NCBI GenBank assembly: GCA_050746125.1 | Contig: JBOGKX010000005.1 | Coordinates: 13,299 to 77,298, forward strand | DNA from: JAJPKR01 sp050746125 | Lineage (GTDB): Bacteria; Acidobacteriota; Terriglobia; Terriglobales; SCQP01 | DNA: 64,000 bases | Reading direction: 5' to 3' | Shown: piece after piece, positions 17,550 through 25,683 of the stretch | How the letters are laid out: the number at the start of each line of letters is the position of its first letter | How positions within the stretch are numbered: the stretch's first letter is position 1 | Program-made: the position numbers and the translations under genes | Notes under the pieces: model-generated | What the model was told of the DNA's origin: nothing | Databases searched by the model: none | Seen by the model: only the letters and a program-made list of their open reading frames with translations

Positions 17550-17865
17550 GAGTCGACTCCTAGGCGACGGGCTGGCGCCGGCGCGCGCCGAAGGTAATGC
17601 TAACCCAGCCGCGGCGGGCAGGAAAGAGCCCGCCCAAACGTCTATAGACGGCGGCCGCCGGGCGGCAGGTTACATTTTTTCGCCGCCGCGCGAACCAGGG
17701 CACGATTGTATCGCAATGGGATGCAGATTGACAGGCAGGGCGGAGGGCCGCTAGCGGCGGCCGGCTGGCTCGGCGAAGGGAGCGGACCGAGGCCGGCAAG
17801 AGGCGACGGCTAGGCGGGATCAGGCTCTGGCCGCGCGGCGGGGGCGGTCCCGGTACAATGGCTCG
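17550..17865. other. Divergent intergenic region between the ABC operon and coaD
   Basis: These 316 bases separate the ABC operon (minus) from coaD (plus). They hold a candidate minus-strand promoter at 17705-17734 and a plus-strand TTGACA at 17728-17733 without a convincing -10 at the usual distance. I see no gene. Confidence 0.5.
17705..17734 (-). promoter_or_regulatory. Candidate sigma-70 promoter for the Gld-like ABC operon
   Basis: On the minus strand CTGTCA (-35, 4 of 6 consensus bases) is followed after 18 bases by TACAAT (-10, 5 of 6). It lies about 150 bases before the ATPase start codon, leaving an untranslated leader. Confidence 0.4.
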
Positions 17866-18351
17866 GTGCCGCCCGTAATCACCATCTACCCCGGCAGTTT
17901 CGATCCGCCGACCAACGGCCACTTGGATCTGATCGAGCGGGGGAGCCGGCTCTTCGACCGGCTGATCGTGGCCGTGCTGCGCAACGCCGGTAAGCAGCCG
18001 CTTTTCACTCCCGGCGAGCGCGTCGCGATGCTGCAGGCCATCGCCGCCGGGCTGGGCAATGTAGAGGTGCGCGAGTTCGAGGGGCTGCTGGTGGACTTCG
18101 CGCAGGAATGCGGCGCGCACTCCGTGCTGCGCGGCATTCGCGCCATCAGCGACTACGAATACGAGCTGCAAATGGCGCTGATGAATCGCCGCCTGGCGCC
18201 GCGCCTGGAGACGGTGTTCCTGATGCCGGCGGAAGCCTATTCCTACGTCAGCTCGCGGCTGGTGAAGGAGGTTTTCGAGCTGGGCGGGTCGATTTCCGGG
18301 CTGGTGCCACCGCTGGTGGAGGCGCGGCTCAAAGCCAAGATGCCGCGGTGA
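17866..18351 (+). CDS. coaD: Pantetheine-phosphate adenylyltransferase (coenzyme A biosynthesis)
   Basis: CoaD adenylates 4'-phosphopantetheine to dephospho-CoA in the cytoplasm. The 161-residue protein has the nucleotidyltransferase motif YPGSFDPPTNGHLDL near its start, the RGIRAISDYEYE block, and the signature SYVSSRLVKEV. Length matches the family. The start is GTG 17866; the nearest ATG (17858) is in another frame. It is followed after 26 bases by an aminotransferase on the same strand, so the two may be co-transcribed, although no pathway links them. Confidence 0.97.
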   Translation: MPPVITIYPGSFDPPTNGHLDLIERGSRLFDRLIVAVLRNAGKQPLFTPGERVAMLQAIAAGLGNVEVREFEGLLVDFAQECGAHSVLRGIRAISDYEYELQMALMNRRLAPRLETVFLMPAEAYSYVSSRLVKEVFELGGSISGLVPPLVEARLKAKMPR

Positions 18352-18377
18352 AAGCGGGGCTGGCTTACACTGGAGGC

Positions 18378-19580
18378 ATGCCCACGACCGCCTCTCTTCT
18401 TCCCTCGCCGGGCGCCGCGCGCATGGGTCGCATCTCCGTTTCCGCCACTGCCGCGGTGGTGATAGAGGCGGAAAAGCTGCGGGCCGCGGGCGCGGACCTG
18501 GTGGACTTCGGCGCCGGCGAGCCGGACTTTCCCACCCCCGAACACATTAAGCGCGCGGCCATCGCCGCCATCCAGGAAGACTTCACGCGCTACACCGCGA
18601 CGGGCGGCATCGCGGCGCTGAAAGACGCCATCCGCCAGACGCACGGGCAAGATTTCGGCAGCCAGTACGAACGCGAAGAAGTGCTGGTCACGGTGGGCGG
18701 CAAGCACGCCTTATTCAACGCCATCAGCGCCTTGATCGATCACGGCGACGAAGTGATCCTACCGGCGCCCTATTGGGTGAGCTTCAAGGACCAGATCACA
18801 TACGCGGGCGGCACGCCGGTCATCGTGGCGACGGACGAGAACGACGGCTTTGGCCTCAGCGCGGAAATGATCGCGCGGCAGGTGACGGCGCGGACGCGCA
18901 TGATCCTGCTCAATTCGCCCGCCAACCCGAGCGGGGCGGTGTTCACGCCGGAGACTTTTCGCGGCGTGCTGGAACTCTGCCGCGAGCGCGGGCTCTGGCT
19001 GCTCAGCGACGAGTGCTACGCCAAGTTCGTCTATGATGGCCGGCCCTATAGCGCGGCGGGCGAGCCCAACGCCAAGGACTGGCTGATCGTGGCCGGCTCG
19101 CTGTCGAAGACTTACGCCATGACCGGCTGGCGGCTCGGCTATCTGCTGGGGCCGCGGGCGGTCATCAAGAAGGCGGTCAATTTGCAGTCGCACTCGACCT
19201 CGAACGCGACTTCGTTCGTGCAAAAGGCCGGGATCGCCGCCCTGACCGGGCCGCAAGAGCCGGTGGCCGCGATGCTGGCCGAGTACACGCGACGGCGGCG
19301 GGCGATCGTCGAGGGGCTGCGCGCGATCCCCGGGGTGAGCTGCACGATGCCGGCGGGCGCCTTCTACGCCTACCCCAACATCGGCGCGCTGCTGGGGCGG
19401 CCGGGAACGGCGACGCCACTGGAATTCGCCGCGAAGCTGCTGCACGAAGCGGGAGTGGTGACGGTGCCTGGCGAAGCGTTCGGCACCGACCGCCATATTC
19501 GCTTCTCCTACGCGACATCGCTCGAGACGATCCAGAAGGGGCTGGAGCGTTTCGCGGATTTCTGCGCCAAGCTGCGCTAG
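18378..19580 (+). CDS. Aspartate/prephenate aminotransferase-like PLP enzyme
   Basis: A 400-residue class I aminotransferase of the I-gamma aspartate type. Landmarks are VDFGAGEPDFPTPEHI, RYTATGGIAALKDAI, Asn183 in NSPANPSG, Asp211 in SDECYAKF, and the PLP lysine Lys244 in GSLSKTYAMTGWR. The C-terminal arginine probably lies in RHIRFSYA. This group includes aspartate and prephenate aminotransferases. A TGGAGG site sits just before ATG 18378. It follows coaD; its 3' end overlaps the convergent VWFA gene by 4 bases. Confidence 0.95.
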   Translation: MPTTASLLPSPGAARMGRISVSATAAVVIEAEKLRAAGADLVDFGAGEPDFPTPEHIKRAAIAAIQEDFTRYTATGGIAALKDAIRQTHGQDFGSQYEREEVLVTVGGKHALFNAISALIDHGDEVILPAPYWVSFKDQITYAGGTPVIVATDENDGFGLSAEMIARQVTARTRMILLNSPANPSGAVFTPETFRGVLELCRERGLWLLSDECYAKFVYDGRPYSAAGEPNAKDWLIVAGSLSKTYAMTGWRLGYLLGPRAVIKKAVNLQSHSTSNATSFVQKAGIAALTGPQEPVAAMLAEYTRRRRAIVEGLRAIPGVSCTMPAGAFYAYPNIGALLGRPGTATPLEFAAKLLHEAGVVTVPGEAFGTDRHIRFSYATSLETIQKGLERFADFCAKLR

Positions 19581-21184
19581 GGCGCCTCGGAAAGCGACGG
19601 CAGGCGCGACCAAAGCGAGCCGACGCGGCCATCGCGCTGATCCTGGAGCGCGAAATGAGCGAGGAAGTCGCCGCGAGCGGGAGCTTGCAACACGCCCGCC
19701 AGCGTCCAGGGAGGGCCGGAGCGGCTCATCCGGGGCGGAACTTCGACGGCGATTACGACGATGCGCCGCACGATACCGTCGAGATCCTGCACGGCGGCGA
19801 CGAGCTTAAAGCTAGTTCCCGTGCGCAGTTCAGCCTCGGACAAGATAGAACGTGGAATCGTTAGGCGATAGCTAGCGAGACGATCGCCGTTCTCCTTCGG
19901 CACGACGGCCTGCCAGCGCAAATTCATGCGCAGGCCAGGGACGGAGATGGGGGCGAGAAAGGCGGCGCCGAGGCTGGCGGCATCATCCTCGGCACGCAGC
20001 ACGGGATCGGCGCGGGTGATGTAGCCGCGGCGGGCTTCGACCTTTAGCCCGGGACGGCGGACGCGCAGCGCGATTTTGTGGTACGCGATTAATCCATTCC
20101 GTTCGGGTGGCGGGCTAAAAGTCAGAAGGTAATAGGAGCGCCAGCGGCGCTGCGCACGAGCGAGTAACTGCCAGGTGAAATTGTCGCCCATCAGCGCTTC
20201 GCCGCCGGTGGCCCGCGCCGCTTCTTTCATGGCTTCCCTGCTAGGCCAATCCGGGCTCAGCGCGACACCGGTGACATCCACCGGGAACAGCGAGATTTCG
20301 GCCTCGTTGAGCAGTTCATAGACATCGGTGCTGCGCCACGGGTCGGCGGGGGACCAAGGCGCGGCGGGGCCGGCCAGCAAATCGGGGTGGAGCGGATCGA
20401 GCGGCGGCGGGACGAAGAACGGATGGGCGGTGAGCCAGATCGCCACCTTGCGACCGGGCACGCGGGTGAACAGATAGCCCAGGTCGCGCAAGGAATCGAG
20501 CACCGATCCGCCGGCGAGGTCGCGCGCGGGCGGGCCTGCGGCGGGGGTTGGAGGCGGGAAGGGACCGGAGCGCTGCTTTTGCAACGTGGATGGCGGCTTG
20601 GTGGCGGCGGAATCCCAGGGTGCGGCAAGGGGATAAAGGTCGGGATCTTGCCACATCAACATCGGGCGCGTCCAACGGGCGGCGGCGGCGAGGAGTTGCT
20701 CGCGGTCAGCCGTGAAGGGCTGGAGCAGCATGAGCTTGCGGGCGACGCCGAAAATCGCGACAGGCTGGCCGGGCTGCAGATCGGCGCGCAAGAAGCGCAG
20801 CAACGAGCCGCGCAGCTCCGACATCTCGATCGGCGTGGTATCGCGATAATCGAGCAGAAGAATGACCCAACTGGGAGCCGGGTTGGGCGCGTTCGTGGCC
20901 GCGAAACGGGGCCCAAGCGTGGGCGGCGTGGCGGCGGCGCGGATCAACTCGGCGGTGACGATGGGCACGGGGCGGCCGTCAACCGTGAGCACGAAATCGG
21001 CGGCATGCAGATCGGGGACAAGATCGCCATTGCGATCCACGACGTTGGCGGACACCAGCACGCGTTGCGTCTGGCTGCGAAAGACGGGAACCTGGCACCA
21101 GGCGGCGGCCAGGCAAGCGGCGACAAGGCAGGTGCGCGCCGCGCTCCGGCTCGCATCTCCGGTTCGCTTCGCTAAGCCGCGCAC
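19577..21184 (-). CDS. Exported VWFA-related (acidobacterial) domain protein
   Basis: A 535-residue protein with an N-terminal signal (TCLVAACLAAAWC), then VLVSANVVDRNGDLVPDLHAADF, which is the entry typical of the VWFA-related domain protein family abundant in Acidobacteriota. The A-domain strand VILLLDYRDTT replaces the usual metal site DxSxS by a degenerate DYRDT. RRWRSYYLLTFSP and LKVEARRGYI mark the end of the family domain; a C-terminal beta-rich region follows. It is probably a secreted or periplasmic adhesion or scaffold protein. The annotated GTG start lies only about 6 bases below a good -10, which would give a leaderless transcript; a later start would lose part of the signal. Confidence 0.85.
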   Translation of the reverse strand: MRGLAKRTGDASRSAARTCLVAACLAAAWCQVPVFRSQTQRVLVSANVVDRNGDLVPDLHAADFVLTVDGRPVPIVTAELIRAAATPPTLGPRFAATNAPNPAPSWVILLLDYRDTTPIEMSELRGSLLRFLRADLQPGQPVAIFGVARKLMLLQPFTADREQLLAAAARWTRPMLMWQDPDLYPLAAPWDSAATKPPSTLQKQRSGPFPPPTPAAGPPARDLAGGSVLDSLRDLGYLFTRVPGRKVAIWLTAHPFFVPPPLDPLHPDLLAGPAAPWSPADPWRSTDVYELLNEAEISLFPVDVTGVALSPDWPSREAMKEAARATGGEALMGDNFTWQLLARAQRRWRSYYLLTFSPPPERNGLIAYHKIALRVRRPGLKVEARRGYITRADPVLRAEDDAASLGAAFLAPISVPGLRMNLRWQAVVPKENGDRLASYRLTIPRSILSEAELRTGTSFKLVAAVQDLDGIVRRIVVIAVEVPPRMSRSGPPWTLAGVLQAPARGDFLAHFALQDQRDGRVGSLWSRLPSLSEAP

Positions 21185-21190
21185 GGCTGA

Positions 21191-21219
21191 ATCATAGTGC
21201 GGTTACCCGGGTTTTTCCA
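21191..21219 (-). promoter_or_regulatory. Candidate promoter of the VWFA gene
   Basis: On the minus strand TGGAAA is followed after 17 bases by TATGAT. The predicted transcription start falls at or next to the GTG start codon at 21184, which would make the message leaderless. Confidence 0.4.
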
Positions 21220-21415
21220 CTTTCCTATCTCCAGGATCGCCTTTTAGTCAGGGCGGCGCAGGCGGCAGCCGACGGTTCTGGGCGACAATCGGACGCGAGC
21301 GTGAGCCATGGCCCTATTTATCGAAAAACGCACGGTGATTCCTGCGGCGGCTCGCCGACAACCGTGCACCACGACGAGCAATGATGCCGCGCCCAGCACG
21401 CCAGTTTCCAGGCGG

Positions 21416-21433
21416 AGATGACAAATATCATCT
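21416..21433 (+). promoter_or_regulatory. CRP/FNR-family operator-like palindrome
   Basis: AGATGACAAATATCATCT is a perfect 6-bp inverted repeat around a 6-base spacer. It has the TGA-N6-TCA geometry of CRP/FNR-type sites; the half-site AGATGA differs from the FNR TTGAT and the CRP TGTGA. Its centre lies about 42-43 bases before the start point predicted from TAGAAT, close to the -41.5 of class II activation. The regulator itself is not in the window. Confidence 0.55.
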
Positions 21434-21455
21434 TGGGAATAGGTACAGGCCGAGC

Positions 21456-21461
21456 TAGAAT
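21456..21461 (+). promoter_or_regulatory. -10-like element of the nitrate-respiration operon
   Basis: TAGAAT matches 5 of 6 bases of TATAAT and lies 32 bases upstream of the first start codon. There is no good -35, as expected for an activator-dependent class II promoter. Confidence 0.45.
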
Positions 21462-21492
21462 TTGTTTCGACGCCCGAGAGCAGGTGGGACGA

Positions 21493-22050
21493 ATGCGAGA
21501 GCCGTCCAGCCCGATGCGGAGGCTGCGGCGCCTGTTGTGGGCGGCGCTGCCGCTGGCTGCGATTTTGGCGGCCGGGCAGGCGCCGGCGGGCACGGCCGAC
21601 GCCGCGGCGCTGGGACGGCAGCAATTCACCGGCGCGATTCCTCTTCAAAACGGCGGTCCGGCTTGCGCGAGTTGCCATGAGGCGGCCGGCTTGGCTTTTC
21701 CCAACGGCGGGACGCTGGGACCGAATCTGAGCGCGAGCTACAAGCGGATCGGACCACTGGGCTTTCAGATCGCGCTACGGACGCTGTACTTTCCCGCGAT
21801 GGCGCCGATCTATCGCGACCACCAGCTCACGGTGGCGGAGCAAGCCGACCTGATGGCCTTCTTCGCCGCCGACGCCCGCCGGCCGGCGGCAGCGGCGGCG
21901 ACGCCGCGGATCGTGGCCGTCGCCATCGCGTGTTGCGTCGTTCTCTTCCTGCTAACCGCTTTTGCCTGGCGCGACCGGCTGCGCGGCGTGCGCGGCAGGC
22001 TGGTGGCTTCGGCGCGGGGCCGCGCGCGCGGCGCCGGAGGGCTGCGGTGA
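21493..22050 (+). CDS. Membrane-anchored monoheme cytochrome c
   Basis: A 185-residue cytochrome c. An N-terminal signal (LLWAALPLAAILAAG) is followed by the heme site Cys58-Ala-Ser-Cys61-His62. Met103 in YFPAMAP is a likely sixth ligand, and a C-terminal membrane anchor spans about 139-159, with a short Arg-rich tail. It should carry electrons at the outer face of the membrane. It opens the nitrate-respiration operon and overlaps the GTG start of narG by 4 bases. ATG 21493 is chosen because a GGTGGGAC stretch precedes it; an ATG at 21418 would place the signal too far inside. In Thermus a cytochrome c gene (narC) also precedes narG, but I do not claim orthology. Confidence 0.88.
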   Translation: MREPSSPMRRLRRLLWAALPLAAILAAGQAPAGTADAAALGRQQFTGAIPLQNGGPACASCHEAAGLAFPNGGTLGPNLSASYKRIGPLGFQIALRTLYFPAMAPIYRDHQLTVAEQADLMAFFAADARRPAAAAATPRIVAVAIACCVVLFLLTAFAWRDRLRGVRGRLVASARGRARGAGGLR

Positions 22051-25000
22051 GCTGGATCAAGGATCTGGTCAACCCGCAATTGCGGCACTGGGAGGAGTTC
22101 TACCGCAACCGCTGGCAGCACGACGCGGTGATTCGCAGCACGCACGGGGTGAACTGCACGGGCGGCTGCTCGTGGAACGTTTACGTCAAGAACGGCATCG
22201 TCACCTGGGAGACGCAGGCGCTCGATTACCCCAGCTTGGAGGCCGGGCTGCCGCCTTACGAGCCGCGCGGCTGCCAGCGCGGCATCGTTTTCTCCTGGTA
22301 CATCTACAGCCCGGTGCGGCTGCGCTATCCCTACGTGCGCGGCGTGCTGCTCGACTTGTGGCGGGCGGCGAAGGCGGAGCACTCCGACCCGGTCGAGGCT
22401 TGGGCGGCGCTCGTGGAGAACGGAAAGCAGCGGCGCTCCTACCAGCAGGCGCGGGGCAAGGGCGGGCTGCGGCGGGCGAGCTGGGACGAATGCCTGGAGT
22501 TGATCGCCGCCAGCGTTTTGTACACGGCGCGCAAGCACGGCCCCGACCGCATCGTCGGCTTCTCGCCCATTCCCGCGATGTCCATGCTCAGCTACGCCGC
22601 CGGCTCCCGCCTGATCGAGATGCTGGGCGGCGTGATGCTGAGCTTTTACGACATGTACGCGGACTTTCCCCCGGCCTCGCCCGAGACCTGGGGCGAGAAG
22701 ACGGACGTGGCGGAAAGCGCCGACTGGTTCAACAGCAAGTACATCGTGGTGGAGGGCAGCAATCTCTCGATGACGCGCACGCCGGACGTGCATTTCGTCG
22801 CCGAGGCGCGCCATCACGGCGCCAAGCTGGTGGTGCTCTCGCCCGACTTCAGCCAGGTCTCGAAGTTCGCGGACTGGTGGATTCCGGCCAACGCGGGCAT
22901 GGATTCGGCGCTGTGGATGGCGGTCAACCACGTGGTGCTGAAGGAATTTCACGCCGCGCGCGAGGTGCCTTACTTTCGCGACTACTTGCGACGCTTCTCC
23001 GACGCGCCGTTCCTGGTCGAGCTGGAGAAGACCGCGGACGGCTACGCGCCGGGCGCCTTCTTGCGCGCCGAACGCCTGCCGGGCTCGGCGGAGGTGGAGC
23101 TGGGGGCGTGGAAGCTGGCGGTGCTCGACGAGGCCAGCAACCAGCCGCGCATTCCCCAGGGAACGCTCGGTTTCCGCTGGCAGCAGCGGCCGGGGCAATG
23201 GAATCTGGAGATGAAGGACGGCGCCAGCGGCGAGGCGATCACGCCCTGCCTGAGCGTCTTGGGCCGGCACGACACCGCCTTGCCGGTCGGCTTCACCGAG
23301 TACGGAACAGGCAGCGCCTTCCAGCGCCCCGTGCCGGCGCGCTATCTGGAGACGCGCGAGGGGCGGGTGCCAGTGACGACCGTCTTCGACCTGCTGCTGG
23401 CGCAGTTCGGGGTCAACCGCGGACTGGCGGGCGAGACGCCGGTCGAGTACGACGACGCGCAGGCGCCCTACACCCCGGCCTGGCAGGAGCGCTTCACCGG
23501 CGTGGGCCGCAACACGGTGGTGCAGCTGGCGCGCGAATTCGCCGGCACGGCGGAGCGAACCGGCGGCAAGTGCACGATCATCATCGGCTCGGGCATCAAT
23601 CACTGGTACCACGCCAATCTGCACTACCGCACCGGCATCACGACGCTGATTCTTTGCGGCTGCGTGGGCGTCAACGGCGGAGGGCTGAACCATTACACGG
23701 GGCAGGAAAAGCTGATCCCGATGGCGTCATGGACGACGCTGGCCATGGCGCTCGATTGGACGCGGCCGCCGCGGCTGCAAAACAGCCCCTCGTTCCATTA
23801 CGTGCATAGCGACCAATGGCGGTACGAGAGCGGCTTTCCGGGCGCGCCGCCGGCGGCGGGTCGCTTCGCCAAGCGGCACATCATGGACCTGCAAGCGGCG
23901 GCGGTGCGGATGGGCTGGCTGCCGTTCTATCCGCAGTTCGACCGCAATCCGCTGGAACTGGCGGCGGAGGCGGAGCAGGCGGGCGCGAGCGGCGACGCGG
24001 AGGTGATCGCGTGGACGGTGGAGCAACTGCGCCAGCGCAAGCTGCGCTTCGCGGTCGAAGATCCGGACGCGCCGGAGAACTGGCCGCGGGTGTGGTTCAT
24101 CTGGCGCGCCAACGCGCTGCACACCAGCGCCAAGGGGCACGAGTTCTTCCTGCGCCACTACCTGGGCACGCACGACAACGCCATCGCGCCGGAGGCCGCC
24201 GCCGGCACGCTCGAGGACGTAGCGTGGCGGGAACCGGCGCCGCAAGGAAAGATGGACCTGGTGGTGGACCTCAACTTCCGCATGGACACTTCGGCGCTGT
24301 ATTCCGACGTGATCCTGCCCTCGGCCAGTTGGTACGAGAAGAACGACCTCAACACCACCGACCTGCACTCTTATCTGCACCCGCTGGGGCAGGCGGTTCC
24401 CCCCTGCTGGGAATCGAAGAGCGACTGGGACATCTTCCGGCTGCTGGCGGAGAAGATCGCGGCGCTAGCGCCGGCGCATTTTCCCGCCCCGTTTCGCGAC
24501 ATCGTGGCCACGCCGCTGCTGCACGACACGCGCGACGAGATCGCCCAACCGCAGCCGCGCGACTGGGGGAAGCAAGAGTGCGAGCCGATTCCCGGGCAGA
24601 CGATGCCGCACTTGCACGTGGTCACGCGCGACTACACCAACCTCCAGCACCGCTTTTGCGCGCTGGGGCCGGGCATTCGCGAGCACGGAGTGGAAGACCA
24701 CGGGGTGGAGATACCGGTCGGCGATCTCTACGACGCCTATACCCGCGCGGCGCCGACCTACGAATGGAACGGCGCCACGTATCCCTCGCTGGTCGAGCCG
24801 GTGCAGGCGGCCAACGTGGTGCTGCACTTCGCGCCGGAATCGAACGGCGAGGTCGCCTATCGCGGTTTCCTCGAACGGGAGCGGCAGACGGGGCGGACGC
24901 TGGCCGACTTGGCGGCGCCGTATCGCGGCGTACGCTACGATTTCGCGGCGCTGGCGCAGCAGCCGCGCCGCATTCTCACCAGCCCGTGCTGGTCGGGCAT

Positions 25001-25658
25001 CGTCAACGACGGGCGCGCCTACACCGGCTACGCGCAGAACGTGGAGCGGCTGGTTCCCTGGCGCACGCTCAGCGGGCGGCAGCACTTCTATCTCGACCAC
25101 GAGGCCTATCGCGCCTTCGGCGAGTCACTGGCCACGTTCAAGCCGCCCATCACCCTGGCGGCGAGCGGAAACCTGGAGGCGACGAACGCCGCCGACGGCA
25201 TTACGCTGGCGTGCATCACGCCGCATGGAAAGTGGCATATCCACAGCACCTACTACGACGACCTGCGTATGCTGACGCTATCGCGCGGCATCGAGCCGTT
25301 TTGGCTGAACGACCAAGACGCGGCCGCCATCGGCGTGGCGGACAACGAATGGGTGGAGGCGTACAACGACAATGGCGTGGTGGTGACGCGGGCGGTGGTG
25401 AGCGCGCGGGTGCCGCGGGGATTATGCATCTTTTACCATGCGCCGGAACGGACGATTTCGTTTCCCAAGTCGCCGGCGCGCCGCCACCGCCGACCCGGCG
25501 GCACCAACAGCCTCACGCGGCTGCGCTTGAAGCCGGTACTGATGGCGGGCGGCTATGCCCAGCACACGTATCGCTTCAACGATTACGGCCCGCCGGCGAC
25601 GGATCGCGACACCTACGTGGTGGTGCGCAAGCTGCCGGGCGCGCCGCAGTGGGATTGA
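22047..25658 (+). CDS. narG: Respiratory nitrate reductase alpha subunit NarG
   Basis: The catalytic molybdenum subunit, which reduces nitrate to nitrite, 1203 residues. The FS0 cluster ligands are His33, Cys37, Cys41 (HGVNCTGGCSW) and Cys76 (EPRGCQRG). The YADFPPASP block supplies Asp206 as the likely molybdenum ligand, followed by EGSNLSMTRTPD. Near the C-terminus GNLEATNAADGITL fits the family. The GTG start at 22047 overlaps the cytochrome c stop, with GGAGG upstream. There is no twin-arginine signal in front of the conserved N-terminus, so the active site is predicted to face the cytoplasm, unlike archaeal-type outward Nar. NarH, NarJ and NarI follow directly. Confidence 0.97.
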   Translation: MSWIKDLVNPQLRHWEEFYRNRWQHDAVIRSTHGVNCTGGCSWNVYVKNGIVTWETQALDYPSLEAGLPPYEPRGCQRGIVFSWYIYSPVRLRYPYVRGVLLDLWRAAKAEHSDPVEAWAALVENGKQRRSYQQARGKGGLRRASWDECLELIAASVLYTARKHGPDRIVGFSPIPAMSMLSYAAGSRLIEMLGGVMLSFYDMYADFPPASPETWGEKTDVAESADWFNSKYIVVEGSNLSMTRTPDVHFVAEARHHGAKLVVLSPDFSQVSKFADWWIPANAGMDSALWMAVNHVVLKEFHAAREVPYFRDYLRRFSDAPFLVELEKTADGYAPGAFLRAERLPGSAEVELGAWKLAVLDEASNQPRIPQGTLGFRWQQRPGQWNLEMKDGASGEAITPCLSVLGRHDTALPVGFTEYGTGSAFQRPVPARYLETREGRVPVTTVFDLLLAQFGVNRGLAGETPVEYDDAQAPYTPAWQERFTGVGRNTVVQLAREFAGTAERTGGKCTIIIGSGINHWYHANLHYRTGITTLILCGCVGVNGGGLNHYTGQEKLIPMASWTTLAMALDWTRPPRLQNSPSFHYVHSDQWRYESGFPGAPPAAGRFAKRHIMDLQAAAVRMGWLPFYPQFDRNPLELAAEAEQAGASGDAEVIAWTVEQLRQRKLRFAVEDPDAPENWPRVWFIWRANALHTSAKGHEFFLRHYLGTHDNAIAPEAAAGTLEDVAWREPAPQGKMDLVVDLNFRMDTSALYSDVILPSASWYEKNDLNTTDLHSYLHPLGQAVPPCWESKSDWDIFRLLAEKIAALAPAHFPAPFRDIVATPLLHDTRDEIAQPQPRDWGKQECEPIPGQTMPHLHVVTRDYTNLQHRFCALGPGIREHGVEDHGVEIPVGDLYDAYTRAAPTYEWNGATYPSLVEPVQAANVVLHFAPESNGEVAYRGFLERERQTGRTLADLAAPYRGVRYDFAALAQQPRRILTSPCWSGIVNDGRAYTGYAQNVERLVPWRTLSGRQHFYLDHEAYRAFGESLATFKPPITLAASGNLEATNAADGITLACITPHGKWHIHSTYYDDLRMLTLSRGIEPFWLNDQDAAAIGVADNEWVEAYNDNGVVVTRAVVSARVPRGLCIFYHAPERTISFPKSPARRHRRPGGTNSLTRLRLKPVLMAGGYAQHTYRFNDYGPPATDRDTYVVVRKLPGAPQWD

Positions 25659-25683
25659 GGATGGCGGAACAGGAGCCTCGGCC

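Larger units (their letters stand above)
21185..21492. other. Regulatory region between the VWFA gene and the nitrate-respiration operon
   Basis: This 308-base divergent region holds a minus-strand promoter at 21191-21219, a CRP/FNR-type palindrome at 21416-21433 and a -10-like TAGAAT at 21456-21461 for the nar operon. The middle (21240-21410) shows no gene that I can support. Confidence 0.5.
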
